Under the pieces are notes generated by a model that was not told where the DNA came from, searched no databases, and was given only the letters and a program-made list of their open reading frames with translations. The position numbers were made by a program, and so were the translations under genes. A stretch of DNA of 64,000 nt from Anaerolineales bacterium UBA5195 (GTDB lineage Bacteria > Chloroflexota > Anaerolineae > Anaerolineales > Villigracilaceae). The stretch's first letter is position 1; every line of letters begins with the position of its first letter. The stretch is taken from the NCBI GenBank assembly GCA_002412925.1, contig DHVZ01000033.1:38888-102887 (forward strand), in the 5' to 3' direction. Shown piece after piece: positions 42,511 through 51,685 of this stretch.

Positions 42511-43244
42511 CTCCGAATTTCGACCGCCGTGGCGCCGATGAAAAGCCCCAGGCTGGTCAGGCTCAGGAAATAGACAATGCTCGAAAGCTTGAGGATGCCT
42601 TCGTTAAAGTTATTGTAAAGCTGGCCGCTCATGTCGAGGTATGCAAACACTTCGCCGCCGCTGGGCAGGATATTGGCTGGCGCCCCAATCAACCACCAGA
42701 GAACCACGAACACAACCAGGGTTGTGAAGAAGGCGGCGATCTGGTTATCGAAGATGGCCGAGATGCCCACCCCCAGGCCCAAGAGGGAGGCCGCCACCAG
42801 GATGACGCCCAGGTATGCCGCAATCATCTGCATTTGGTCGATGCCTGGCTTGACCATTTGGTTGAGCATGATTGGGAAAACCAGCGAGATGCCAATCAGA
42901 ACCAGGTTGAACAGGAAGGCTCCCAGCCACTTGCCGACGACCAGCTCGTAATCGCGCAGCGGCGCAGTCAGCAAGAGTTCCATTGTGCCCATCCGAACCT
43001 CATCGGCCAGCAGGCGCATGGTTAGCGCGGGGGTTGCCAGCATGAGCATGAAGGCCATCGGCCCGGTGATCATGCGCACATCGGGGGCATCCATATATCC
43101 GTAGGGGTTGTTCGAGAGCACCATCAGGTTGAGCACGAAGATGATTCCGACGATCCCCAGGAAGAGCAGGGCAACCGCATAGGCAACCGGGCTCGAGAAA
43201 TAATTATTAAATTCACGTTTGGCAATTGTCCAAATATTCCGCAT
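42501..43244 (-). CDS. ABC transporter permease (GldF/ABC-2 type)
   Basis: A 247-residue permease with six helices. RNIWTIAKREFNNYFSSPVAY at the N terminus is typical of GldF-like ABC-2 permeases. MRLLADEVRMGTMELLLTAPL is the conserved cytoplasmic coupling helix before helix three. The gene follows the ATPase by four bases, with GCGGAG as ribosome site. Confidence 0.87.
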   Translation of the reverse strand: MRNIWTIAKREFNNYFSSPVAYAVALLFLGIVGIIFVLNLMVLSNNPYGYMDAPDVRMITGPMAFMLMLATPALTMRLLADEVRMGTMELLLTAPLRDYELVVGKWLGAFLFNLVLIGISLVFPIMLNQMVKPGIDQMQMIAAYLGVILVAASLLGLGVGISAIFDNQIAAFFTTLVVFVVLWWLIGAPANILPSGGEVFAYLDMSGQLYNNFNEGILKLSSIVYFLSLTSLGLFIGATAVEIRRWR

Positions 43245-43248
43245 AGGA

Positions 43249-44181
43249 TTACTCCGCTTCTGCCGGAAATTCTTCGCGGGTCAGTTCCAGGAAGATTTCC
43301 TCAAGGCTGAGGTTGATGGGACGCATTTCGAGCAGGTCGAATTTTTCACTCACGGCCAAACGGGCAACTTCCGGACGCAGGTCTTTGCCAGGGGCAAACT
43401 GGAATTCCAGCAAGCCTTCGCTTCGGGTTTTGACCTCCTGGATGCCCTTCAGTTTGGAGATTTTGCTGGCAAGTTCATCGGCCTCGCCGCGCACCCTGAG
43501 TTGGACCCGTTCCGCCCCCGTCAGCCTGGCTTGCAGGTTCTCTGGCGTGTCCTCGGCGACGATTTTTCCTTTGTTGATGATCAGGATCCGGTCGCAAATC
43601 TGCTGGGCTTCCGACAGGATGTGGGTGGAGAGCAAAACCGTCCGTTCCTTGCCGATTTCACGGATCAATTTGCGAACTTCGATGATTTGGGCCGGGTCCA
43701 GTCCGATGGTGGGCTCGTCCAGGATCAGGACTTCGGGTTGATGCAGGAGCGCCTGGGCCAGCCCGACTCGCTGGCGCATGCCTTTCGACAGGTTCCCAAT
43801 GTAGCCTTCGGCCCGGTCAAGCATCCCGACCATTTCCAGGGTTGCCAGGATGGCATCTTCGGCATTCGGCAAATGACGCAAGTCGGCCATGAACTTCAGG
43901 TAATCGAAGATGGTCATGTCGGTATACAGGGGGACGGTTTCTGGCAGGTATCCCACCCGTTTGCGAACTTCAAGAGACTCTTTGACAATCTCAAACCCGG
44001 CAATGGTGGCCGACCCGCCGGAGGGCGGCAGATAGCCGGTCAGCATGCGCATGGTGGTGGTCTTCCCCGCGCCATTTGGCCCCAGGAAGCCCAGGATTTC
44101 TCCCTGGCGCGCTTCGAAACTGATGGTATCAACGGCCAGCCTGGCCCCAAAATATTTGGATAATTCGGTGACTCGAATCAT
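43249..44181 (-). CDS. ABC transporter ATP-binding protein (GldA-like)
   Basis: A 310-residue ATPase from ATG 44181, which has AAGGAG upstream; the frame extends to 44214. Walker A GPNGAGKTT, Q-loop YLPETVPLY, signature LSKGMRQRVGLAQAL, Walker B VLILDEPTIGLD and the switch His in LLSTHILSEA are all intact. The C-terminal domain of about 90 residues is typical of ABC-2 exporters. It is the first gene of a four-gene operon with the permease, GldG-like and DUF4340 proteins. Confidence 0.9.
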   Translation of the reverse strand: MIRVTELSKYFGARLAVDTISFEARQGEILGFLGPNGAGKTTTMRMLTGYLPPSGGSATIAGFEIVKESLEVRKRVGYLPETVPLYTDMTIFDYLKFMADLRHLPNAEDAILATLEMVGMLDRAEGYIGNLSKGMRQRVGLAQALLHQPEVLILDEPTIGLDPAQIIEVRKLIREIGKERTVLLSTHILSEAQQICDRILIINKGKIVAEDTPENLQARLTGAERVQLRVRGEADELASKISKLKGIQEVKTRSEGLLEFQFAPGKDLRPEVARLAVSEKFDLLEMRPINLSLEEIFLELTREEFPAEAE

Positions 44182-44809
44182 GCAATCTCCTTGTGATGGA
44201 AATTGGCGAAACAAAAGGCACAGCAGCCGGTAGGCGGCGGTGCCAAAGGAAAGGTTCAGCCGAGTATTACTTTACAACATATCAAAAGGCAAAGTCAAGA
44301 GGGGAAACAAACTCTAATGAAACGTTAAGGATTCGGCCCATGATCCCAGGGTGGAAAACATCCAAAAGAACCTGCGGTTTTTTCTGAGGCCGTGCTCGGG
44401 AAAAGTGGTCTTTCAATTTTGACGCTTTTTCACCGGATAGTCTTTCCCCTCTCCCGTGGGAGAGGGCAGGGCGAGGGTTTTTGCCTGCACTGGCCTCCGG
44501 TCAGGGTGGTGGGAAACGTAACCTTAACCGGCAACCAGGGTTAAAGCACGAAAACCGGCAGGGAAGACCGGTAACTTTTTGTCGAGGCCTGCGATGTGTG
44601 TTGCTGCAAATTGCGCTTTTTTGGCATTATTCGGCGCACTAAAGCCTGCCTCAGTACAAGGAAGCCCTTCGGGCTGGTATTTTTGCCCTTTTGGGGCTTT
44701 GACGATCTGATTTTTCTTTAAGTTGGGCACTTTAAGATGGGCACTAGACGTACCTTGTGGTATTAGGTACAATAGCCACGAAATTCCCCTGGCATCAGAG
44801 GGTGTTTTT
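44182..44809. other. Long gene-free stretch before hppA
   Basis: No convincing gene. It holds a CCCTCTCCC palindrome (44446-44480), small hairpins (AGCCCTTCGGGCT near 44666) and a near-direct repeat TGGGCACT at about 44724 and 44739. A TACAAT at 44768-44773 could be the -10 box of hppA, with no clear -35. Confidence 0.5.
44446..44480 (+). repeat. CCCTCTCCC palindrome, intergenic copy
   Basis: CCCTCTCCC (44447-44455) and GGGAGAGGG (44458-44466) form a 9-bp stem with a GT loop, followed by CAGGGCGAGGGTTTT. It belongs to the family in cofD and moeA. Confidence 0.7.
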
Positions 44810-44874
44810 ATACCCTCGCGGTCACAAATTTCGCTTTTTCTTCGCGGGAGCGCGCAATTTGTGACCGGGGGTAT
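44810..44874 (+). promoter_or_regulatory. Structured leader upstream of hppA
   Basis: GGTCACAAATT (44820-44830) pairs perfectly with AATTTGTGACC (44856-44866). Outer ATACCC (44810-44815) pairs with GGGTAT (44869-44874). The loop has a smaller CGC...GCG pairing. It ends 42 bases before the hppA ATG, whose ribosome site (GGAGG) is outside the hairpin. I do not recognise a known riboswitch class. Confidence 0.55.
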
Positions 44875-44916
44875 GAACTCTTCTGTTTCAAAAAATCTGT
44901 TTCACCTGGAGGTTGT

Positions 44917-47253
44917 ATGATCGATCTACTTTGGCTTGGTAGCCGCCATGGCCTGAACGGCTTTGAGCAGGTTGCTATTATTATGGTTTTAGTGGCCGCC
45001 TTTATCAGCCTGGTCTATGCTTGGTGGCTGCGCAGCACCGTGCTCAAGAAAGACCAGGGCACCGAGAAAATGCAGGAGGTTTGGAACGCCATCCGCATCG
45101 GCGCCGATTCTTACCTGAGCCAGCAATTGAAGACCATTTTGCCTTTGATTGTTGGTTTGACGGTGGTCATGTTCTTGAGTGTTTATGTGGTTCCGCCGAG
45201 CCATGAGGCCCGCGAAGAATTTGCAGCCTTTGGCGAGCAAGGGATCACCTTTATCATCGCAGTTGGACGCACGATCGCATTTATCATGGGTGCGTCCTTC
45301 TCGTTGATCGTCGGTCAGTGGGGCATGCGCATGGCCGTCCAGGCCAATGTGCGGGTTGCCTCCGCTTCGCGGCGCGGCTTCAATGAAGCCCTCTCGATCG
45401 CTTACTATGCCGGCACCTACACCGGGATGTTGACCGATGGTCTCGGCCTGTTGGGCGGCACCGTCATCTTCATTATTTTCGGTAAAGCTGCCCCAGATGC
45501 TTTGCTCGGATTTGGCTTTGGCGGAACCCTGATTGCGCTCTTCATGCGCGTGGGCGGCGGTATCTATACCAAGGCGGCGGATGTCGGCGCTGACCTGGTC
45601 GGCAAGGTTGAAAAGGACATCCCTGAAGACGACCCCCGCAACGCGGCTGTGATCGCTGACCTGGTGGGTGACAACGTCGGTGACTGCGCCGGTATGGCGG
45701 CAGACATCTTCGAGTCCTACGAAGTGACGATTGTTTCAGGTTTGATCCTCGGCCTGGCCCTGGTGGCCGCGACCGGCGAGCTGAAGTGGATCGTCTTCCC
45801 GCTCATCATCCGCGCTGTCGGCGTGATCTCGTCCATTATCGGGACCTTCACCGTGCCGATTTGGGAAAAGGTCAACCTGCCGTTGATTGGCCGCGCTCAT
45901 GATGCCGAAGAGTCGATGTTCCGCTCTTACGAAGTCTCGAGCATTTTCACCATCGTAATTTCCTTCATCCTTGCGCTGAATTATGCCCATGACTGGCGCC
46001 TCGCAGCCCTGACCGCCGTGGGCGTGGGTTTGGCCGTGGCCTTCAACCCGCTGACTTCCTACTTCACCTCCACCAGAAAAGCCCCGGTCAAAGAGATCGT
46101 CGCGTCCACCAATACCGGCCCGGCGACCACCATTCTTTCGGGCCTATCAGTGGGGATGGAATCCAGCGTTTGGGCGCTGGTGGTGATTGTGATCAGCTTT
46201 ATCGCCGGGATTTTGCTCTATCACGGTGATGGCACCCAGTACGTTCTCTATGCGATTGCCATGATCGGTATCGGTATGCTCAGCCACACCGGCAACAACG
46301 TGGCGATGGATTCCTTTGGCCCCATTTCTGACAATGCCAATGGCATCGGTGAAATGGCCTGGCAAAATCTGAATGACGAAAACACCAGGAATGCCCGCCA
46401 GATCATGGCAGACCTGGATGCGGTTGGCAATACCACCAAGGCCATCACCAAGGGCGTGGCGATTGCCTCGGCTGTCATCGCGGCGGTCTCGCTCTTTGCT
46501 TCTTATATTACGGATGTGGGCCGGGTGCAGGCCCAGTTGGGCGCGGTGGTGATGGACTCGATCCGCGTTTCAGATACCCGGGTTTTCGTCGGCCTGCTCC
46601 TGGGCGGCGCCTTGCCCTGGTTGTTCTCCTCGCTCTCGATTCGCGCTGTCAGCCGCGCCGCAGGCCAGATCGTGGATGAAGTTCGCCGCCAGTTCAAACT
46701 CCCTGGAATCATGGAAGGCACCGTCGCCCCCGATTATGCCCGCGTGGTCAGCATTTCGACTGCTTCGGCCCAGAAGGAACTGGTTCCGCTGGCGACCATT
46801 TCGGTGCTGATGCCGCTCGTGGTTGGCCTGGTGCTGCAAGTCGAGGCCCTGGGTGGCTTCCTGGTCGGGATCATCCTCTCTGGCCAATTGCTGGCGGTTT
46901 TCCTGTCCAATGCGGGCGGGGCCTGGGATAACGCCAAGAAATCGATCGAAGATGAACCGCGCGACCTGGTCAATAACACCGGCAAGGGCTCCGAGCGTCA
47001 CAAGGCGAGCGTGGTCGGCGATACCGTCGGCGATCCGATGAAAGACACCGCCGGCCCGGCCCTCAACCCGATGATTAAGGTTGCCAACCTGGTCTCCCTG
47101 CTGGCCGCCCCGATCATCGTCAAGTACCCGATCCAGAACGCCGATGGCAGCCTCAACCTGGTTGTCGTTGTGATTGCTGTGGCCCTGCTTTCGGCCACCA
47201 TCTGGGCGATCATGCGCTCCAAGGCTCCGATGAAACAACTGACAGTAGAGTAG
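44917..47253 (+). CDS. hppA: Membrane-bound proton-translocating pyrophosphatase (K+-independent type)
   Basis: A 778-residue protein with about 16 helices that couples pyrophosphate hydrolysis to ion pumping. Substrate-site motifs are KAADVGADLVGKVEKDIPED and IADLVGDNVGDCAGMAADIF. VVGDTVGDPMKDTAGPALNP lies near the C terminus. VGNTTKAITKG carries Lys at the position that is Ala in K+-dependent enzymes, which marks the K+-independent H+-pumping group. FGPISDNANGIGEM is the preceding conserved loop. GGAGG precedes the ATG and a terminator follows. The leader is structured (44810-44874). Confidence 0.95.
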   Translation: MIDLLWLGSRHGLNGFEQVAIIMVLVAAFISLVYAWWLRSTVLKKDQGTEKMQEVWNAIRIGADSYLSQQLKTILPLIVGLTVVMFLSVYVVPPSHEAREEFAAFGEQGITFIIAVGRTIAFIMGASFSLIVGQWGMRMAVQANVRVASASRRGFNEALSIAYYAGTYTGMLTDGLGLLGGTVIFIIFGKAAPDALLGFGFGGTLIALFMRVGGGIYTKAADVGADLVGKVEKDIPEDDPRNAAVIADLVGDNVGDCAGMAADIFESYEVTIVSGLILGLALVAATGELKWIVFPLIIRAVGVISSIIGTFTVPIWEKVNLPLIGRAHDAEESMFRSYEVSSIFTIVISFILALNYAHDWRLAALTAVGVGLAVAFNPLTSYFTSTRKAPVKEIVASTNTGPATTILSGLSVGMESSVWALVVIVISFIAGILLYHGDGTQYVLYAIAMIGIGMLSHTGNNVAMDSFGPISDNANGIGEMAWQNLNDENTRNARQIMADLDAVGNTTKAITKGVAIASAVIAAVSLFASYITDVGRVQAQLGAVVMDSIRVSDTRVFVGLLLGGALPWLFSSLSIRAVSRAAGQIVDEVRRQFKLPGIMEGTVAPDYARVVSISTASAQKELVPLATISVLMPLVVGLVLQVEALGGFLVGIILSGQLLAVFLSNAGGAWDNAKKSIEDEPRDLVNNTGKGSERHKASVVGDTVGDPMKDTAGPALNPMIKVANLVSLLAAPIIVKYPIQNADGSLNLVVVVIAVALLSATIWAIMRSKAPMKQLTVE

Positions 47254-47311
47254 AGTTGAGATTTGGCGGATTTTAAGTAAGTCCTACGGCTTAACTGGTC
47301 TTTTCTTTTCA

Positions 47312-47358
47312 AAACTTCCTGATACTTTTCCTGAAAGTATCAGGAAGTTTAATTTTTC
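47312..47358 (+). terminator. Rho-independent terminator after hppA
   Basis: A perfect 17-bp stem: 47312-47328 (AAACTTCCTGATACTTT) with 47334-47350, loop TCCTG, followed by AATTTTTCT. Confidence 0.92.
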
Positions 47359-47359
47359 T

Positions 47360-47598
47360 GACTGAAACATGGAGGCTAGATCGTCACATTGCAATCATCA
47401 GAGCTGATAAACTTGCCATGTAATTTATTGTTTTTTTTGCTACAATGACATTTGTTTCGCCGGGCACGAATAACCTGGATCTAAAAGTGAAAAGAGAGAT
47501 AGCTTTCAATTTTGCAGTCATCGATGTCGATGGTAATATCGCGCCGAAATATTTGCATACCATCCTGGGAGCGTTACCGTTTTATCTGGATTTGATAA
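47360..47598. other. Gap between hppA and the polysaccharide locus
   Basis: AT-rich. TACAAT at 47441-47446 after a run of eight T is a possible -10 box for the locus; TTGCCA at 47413 is too far upstream for a normal -35. A 41-codon frame from GTG 47487 to 47612 overlaps the flippase start; it has no recognisable similarity and may be chance. Confidence 0.4.
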
Positions 47599-48945
47599 AT
47601 GAGCAAAAGTAGAAGATTCTTGCCTTCCATTATTTATGATAGCCTGAACAGCCACTCTAATCTAAAGCGCATTATCATGAATATTGGCTGGCTTTCATTT
47701 GATCGTGTTTTGCGCATGGGGGTCGGCATATTTATTGGTGTATGGGTTGCTCGTTATCTTGGGCCAGATCAGTTCGGTCTCTTCAATTATGCGATTGCTT
47801 TTGTGGCTTTATTCAGTACGGTTGCTAACTTGGGGCTGGATAACATTGTCATACGTGATATTGTCCGTGATCCCTCTTGTAAATATGAAACACTAGGCAC
47901 AGCTTTTATTTTGAAACTTTTGGGCAGTGGAGTAACAATATTGCTAGCAATTTCGGCAATTTACATCCTTCACCCCAGCAATTGCTTGACTCAATGGATC
48001 GTGGGAATTATTGCTGTAGCTACAGTATTCCAATCTTTTGACGTAATTGACTTTTGGTTTCAATCTCAAGTTCAATCCAAATATTCGGTGTGGGCAAGAA
48101 ATATTGTATTTATACTTGTCGCGCTGATTCGAGTTGTATTGATTCAAATGCACGCTCCGCTCATCGCATTTGTCCTAGCTGTTTCTATAGAGATTATTTT
48201 AGGGGCGATAGGTCTGCTTGTTGCCTATCGTTTCCTAAAAGAGCAACGATTAAAATTATGGCGTTTTAATTTTCCTCGCGCCAAACTTTTGTTGAAAAAT
48301 AGCTGGCCTCTGATGATATCTGGCATGGCGATCATGCTATATATAAAAATTGACATAGTTATGTTAGGTGAAATGGCTGGGGATCGGGCCGTTGGCATCT
48401 ATGCGGCCGCCACACGTGTTTCGGAGCTGTGGTATTTTATTCCGATGGCAATCACTTCGTCAGTGTTTCCTTCGATTATCGAAGCAAAGAAAATTGATGA
48501 GACCAAATACTATAACAGACTTCAAAAATTGTTTGATCTGATGACAGGGATAGCGCTTGTAATCGCTATCCCGATGACCTTTTTGTCCGATTTTATTATC
48601 CGCATCTTGTATGCGGATGATTATGTTGGTGCAGGACCAATCCTAGCTATTCATATTTGGGCGGCTCTTTTTGTGTTTTTAGGAGTGGCGCAATCCCCTT
48701 GGGACATCACGGAAGGTTTGACTAAATTGGCTATGATAAGGACGCTAATTGGAGCGCTTATTAATATAAGCTTAAATATCTTGTTATTGCCACTTTATGC
48801 GGGGTTAGGGGCTGCAATTGCCACAGTGGCTGCCTATGCTGTTTCCGGTTGTCTGGCAAATGTCATTGACAAACGATCACGACGAATATTTTTATTACAA
48901 ATGAAGTCTCTGTTCTTATTAAGATACTTATATCGAGCTCCCTGA
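47599..48945 (+). CDS. Wzx-type polysaccharide flippase
   Basis: A 448-residue protein with about twelve to fourteen helices of the MOP/MATE-like oligosaccharide flippase family. WVARYLGPDQFGLFNYAIAFV near residue 55 is the family's most conserved stretch. NLGLDNIVIRDIVRDP and MLGEMAGDRAVGIYAAATRVSE are also typical. It would move polyprenyl-linked repeat units across the membrane. A later ATG (MNIGWLSFDRVL) could be the true start. Base usage is AT-richer than in the preceding 47 kb. Confidence 0.85.
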   Translation: MSKSRRFLPSIIYDSLNSHSNLKRIIMNIGWLSFDRVLRMGVGIFIGVWVARYLGPDQFGLFNYAIAFVALFSTVANLGLDNIVIRDIVRDPSCKYETLGTAFILKLLGSGVTILLAISAIYILHPSNCLTQWIVGIIAVATVFQSFDVIDFWFQSQVQSKYSVWARNIVFILVALIRVVLIQMHAPLIAFVLAVSIEIILGAIGLLVAYRFLKEQRLKLWRFNFPRAKLLLKNSWPLMISGMAIMLYIKIDIVMLGEMAGDRAVGIYAAATRVSELWYFIPMAITSSVFPSIIEAKKIDETKYYNRLQKLFDLMTGIALVIAIPMTFLSDFIIRILYADDYVGAGPILAIHIWAALFVFLGVAQSPWDITEGLTKLAMIRTLIGALINISLNILLLPLYAGLGAAIATVAAYAVSGCLANVIDKRSRRIFLLQMKSLFLLRYLYRAP

Positions 48946-49225
48946 GTTTCAATAAAGTATACGGCACGAATAAGCTTGTTGAAAAACCAGACTAGTGCCG
49001 CAACGACCTTAAGCTGTAGGGCTGTTTTGAACATTTTCTCCTTGAAAGAGAACCGATTCCCCGACATCTTTATAAAGTTGCGGTACTATTGACCTTTACC
49101 AAAGTTGGTTAATTTTTGCATGAGAAAAATGCCCAGCAGGTTTCTGGGTAATACACTCACTTGCCCGTCAAAACTGCGAGACGGTCTTAATCAATTTACA
49201 TGAATGTCAATAGAAGGAGAAAAGC
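48946..49225. other. Gene-free AT-rich stretch with an inverted repeat
   Basis: AGTGCCGCAAC (48994-49004) and GTTGCGGTACT (49077-49087) form an 11-bp inverted repeat with one mismatch, 72 bases apart. A minus-strand frame of 77 codons crosses it and runs into the flippase gene, with no recognised similarity. It could be an insertion-sequence relic. Confidence 0.35.
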
Positions 49226-49861
49226 GTGCTTAAAAGATTTTTTTCTATATTTCGAAGTCTTTATCGAGACATCAAATTTCTTGCATTTGTGGTTATTGGC
49301 TCAACGAAAGCGAAATTGTTTTTTTATAAACAAAAGGTTAATAAATTAGAAATTGGTGCAGGAGCTTCAGAAAAGAAAAAAGACTTCATTACTTCTGACC
49401 TGAGTATCAAGGCGGATTATCCATTTGATTTTAGATTAGGCCTTCCATTTCCTAATGAATCTCTAGATTTAATTTACTCCGAACATGTATTTGAGCATTT
49501 TCAATATCGAGAATTAGTTTCTCTTCTTTCAGATTGTTATCGTTCTCTAAAACCCAATGGGGTGCTTAGTTTGGTTGTCCCTGATGCTAGGATATTTTTG
49601 AACGCCTATTTTCATCCAGATGAATTTGATTATAAGAAATATTGTCAATATGATTTTGGGCTTTCATATAAATGTAGAATTGATTATGTGAACTATGTTT
49701 TTTATATGGATGGCCAACATCAATATATGTTTGATGATGAAAATATCCTTGTCCTTCTTCGTGATATGGGTTTCCGGGATGTTCAGTTGAGAGATTTTGA
49801 CCCGAGTATGGATCAAGAAGCGAGACAGAATATATCAATTTATGTAGAAGCCCGAAAATGA
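49226..49861 (+). CDS. Class I SAM-dependent methyltransferase
   Basis: A 211-residue protein starting at GTG with AGAAGGAGA upstream. The SAM motif LEIGAGASEKK lies near residue 41. PFPNESLDLIYSEHVFEHF is the post-II motif typical of methyltransferase type 11 proteins of sugar-modification loci, followed by YRSLKPNGVLSLVVPDA. It probably methylates a sugar or glycolipid in the polysaccharide pathway. Codon usage is strongly AT-biased compared with the rest of the window. Confidence 0.82.
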   Translation: MLKRFFSIFRSLYRDIKFLAFVVIGSTKAKLFFYKQKVNKLEIGAGASEKKKDFITSDLSIKADYPFDFRLGLPFPNESLDLIYSEHVFEHFQYRELVSLLSDCYRSLKPNGVLSLVVPDARIFLNAYFHPDEFDYKKYCQYDFGLSYKCRIDYVNYVFYMDGQHQYMFDDENILVLLRDMGFRDVQLRDFDPSMDQEARQNISIYVEARK

Positions 49862-49911
49862 CTGCCAAATCGAGTCCTTTTATGCCGAATTAGGTTAAGG
49901 TGATTTTAAAA

Positions 49912-50733
49912 ATGAGTCCAAGTAGTTTGATTATAAACATTTATCGCGCTCTTTTTCTAAAAAAACGTTTCTATCGATTAAACCGATTTGTTTTCACACT
50001 CGGTTTAATCGGTCTGGGTATTTTGAATTATGAAAATGATCGGATGAGTGGAGAAGATTATTTTTTGCAACATCTTCTGGCTGATAAGAATCATTTAAAT
50101 GAGTTTACCATCGTCGATGTTGGCGCAAATATTGGCTCTTATTCAAGCAGGATTAAAAGCCTTTCTCGAAATGCAAAAATATATGCATTTGAGCCACATC
50201 CAATAACTTATGAGCGACTTCTGAAAGAGGCGTCAAAGTATGGCTATCTGGCTTTCAATCTGGCTTGTAGCGATAAGATCGGTAATCTGAAATTATATGA
50301 TTATAAAGATAACTTAGAGGGCTCCCAACATGCATCTTTATATAAAGATGTGATTGAAAAAAGCCATGGTTCTGCATCAACTGAATGGGATGTCCGGGTC
50401 GTAACATTAGATTCTTTCTTGAAGAACAAGAAGGTTGCTCATGTTGATCTTCTCAAAATTGATACAGAAGGTAATGAGTTAAGTGTATTAAAGGGTTGTC
50501 GCAAGATGATTGCCGATAAGGCTATCGATATTATTCATTTTGAGTTTAATGAGATGAATGTTATCAGCAAAGTATTTTTTAAAGATTTCTATAATCTCTT
50601 ACCTAGTTATAAATTCTATAGAATGGTTCCGGACGGTTATTTGTTGCTAGATCCTTACACTCCCCCATTTTGTGAAATATATGCCTATCAAAACATTATT
50701 GCTGTTCGCCAAGGCTGTGATTTGTTAGGCTAG
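49912..50733 (+). CDS. FkbM-family methyltransferase (first copy)
   Basis: About 273 residues from ATG 49912 (GTG 49900 is an alternative). An N-terminal hydrophobic stretch is followed by the SAM site VDVGANIGSYSSRI, IYAFEPHPITYERL and the FkbM signature VDLLKIDTEGNELSVLKG. FkbM proteins O-methylate sugars in glycans and natural products. A second member lies at 53609. Very AT-rich. Confidence 0.87.
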   Translation: MSPSSLIINIYRALFLKKRFYRLNRFVFTLGLIGLGILNYENDRMSGEDYFLQHLLADKNHLNEFTIVDVGANIGSYSSRIKSLSRNAKIYAFEPHPITYERLLKEASKYGYLAFNLACSDKIGNLKLYDYKDNLEGSQHASLYKDVIEKSHGSASTEWDVRVVTLDSFLKNKKVAHVDLLKIDTEGNELSVLKGCRKMIADKAIDIIHFEFNEMNVISKVFFKDFYNLLPSYKFYRMVPDGYLLLDPYTPPFCEIYAYQNIIAVRQGCDLLG

Positions 50734-50752
50734 ATAAGTGATTAGTTAACAG

Positions 50753-51685
50753 ATGCAAACACCAATCGCTTTCCTGATTTTCAATCGATCCAGAACCACC
50801 GCGAGGGTATTTGAAGCGATTCGCCGAGCACGTCCCCCCATGTTATTGGTGGTGGCTGATGGACCCCGCGGCAATCATCCCGATGAAGCCGGGAAGGTTG
50901 CCGCTGCTCGTGCAGTGATAGAGATGGTGAATTGGCCATGCGAAGTGCTCAAAAATTATTCAGAGATAAATTTGGGTTGCAAGCGGCGTATCTCCAGTGG
51001 CTTGGACTGGGTCTTTCAAACTGTGGAAGAAGTGATAATCCTGGAAGATGATTGCCTGCCTCATCCGACGTTTTTCCGATTTTGCGAAGAACTATTAGAG
51101 AAATATAGGGATGATGAACGGATAATGCATATTAGCGGAGATAACTTTCAATTTGGACATCAGCGGGGCAAATCCAGTTATTATTTTTCTCGCTATGCCC
51201 ATGTCTGGGGTTGGGCTTCGTGGCGGAGGGCATGGCAACATTATGATGTTCAGATGAGGCAGTGGGCGGATGTTGAAAGCCGGGAAGTGCTCTTGCGTGA
51301 TTTTACTAGTCCAGCAGAAAGAAGATTTTGGAAAACAAAATGGGATGAAGTTTACTTAGGCAAGATTGATACCTGGGATTTTCAATGGGCATTTGCCTGC
51401 CTGCTGCGGAGGTCTTTCTCTATTGTGCCGAATGTAAATTTGGTCTCTAATATCGGCTTTGGCTCGGATTCCACTCATACAACCGGTGTTTCCGTTTTGG
51501 CAAATATGCCGACTGCGGCCATGGTGTTTCCCCTTGTTGCTCCACGATCATTTATACGGGAGATTGACGCCGATAAGCAGGTCAGCAACTTGTTTTTTAG
51601 GATGCCGGGTTTGATCAGGCGCATTGTGGGAAAAATCTTGCGTTGGTTTTATCGCTATATGGGAGGATGGCGCAATGCTTTGTAA
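50753..51685 (+). CDS. GT-A glycosyltransferase (HlpA-like)
   Basis: A 310-residue protein. The start TPIAFLIFNRSRTTARVFEAI and VVADGPRGN are typical of the family 2-like proteins often named hemolytic protein HlpA-like. The metal-binding acidic motif is IILEDDCLPHPTF, followed by the acceptor-side FSRYAHVWGWASWRRAW and DTWDFQWAFA. Transfer of a sugar to a glycan is likely; haemolysis is not implied. It overlaps the next gene by 11 bases. Confidence 0.8.
   Translation: MQTPIAFLIFNRSRTTARVFEAIRRARPPMLLVVADGPRGNHPDEAGKVAAARAVIEMVNWPCEVLKNYSEINLGCKRRISSGLDWVFQTVEEVIILEDDCLPHPTFFRFCEELLEKYRDDERIMHISGDNFQFGHQRGKSSYYFSRYAHVWGWASWRRAWQHYDVQMRQWADVESREVLLRDFTSPAERRFWKTKWDEVYLGKIDTWDFQWAFACLLRRSFSIVPNVNLVSNIGFGSDSTHTTGVSVLANMPTAAMVFPLVAPRSFIREIDADKQVSNLFFRMPGLIRRIVGKILRWFYRYMGGWRNAL

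Noticed and set aside
43219..44163. 314-codon plus-strand frame opposite the ABC ATPase
   Set aside because: It is antisense to an ATPase with all motifs intact; the length reflects the codon bias of the real gene.
44524..44772. 82-codon minus-strand frame upstream of hppA
   Set aside because: It begins at TTG, has no ribosome site, no recognisable similarity, and crosses several small hairpins and a possible promoter. I treat it as chance.
44810..44874. Fluoride, sodium or other known riboswitch before hppA
   Set aside because: I looked for the conserved cores I know for fluoride-type leaders and did not find them. Only a generic hairpin is visible, so no class is assigned.
46570..47238. 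222-codon minus-strand frame inside hppA
   Set aside because: It is antisense to the conserved C-terminal part of the pyrophosphatase.
47487..47612. 41-codon frame from GTG just before the flippase gene
   Set aside because: It has no similarity and no ribosome site, and it overlaps the flippase start. A short real peptide cannot be excluded but is not supported.
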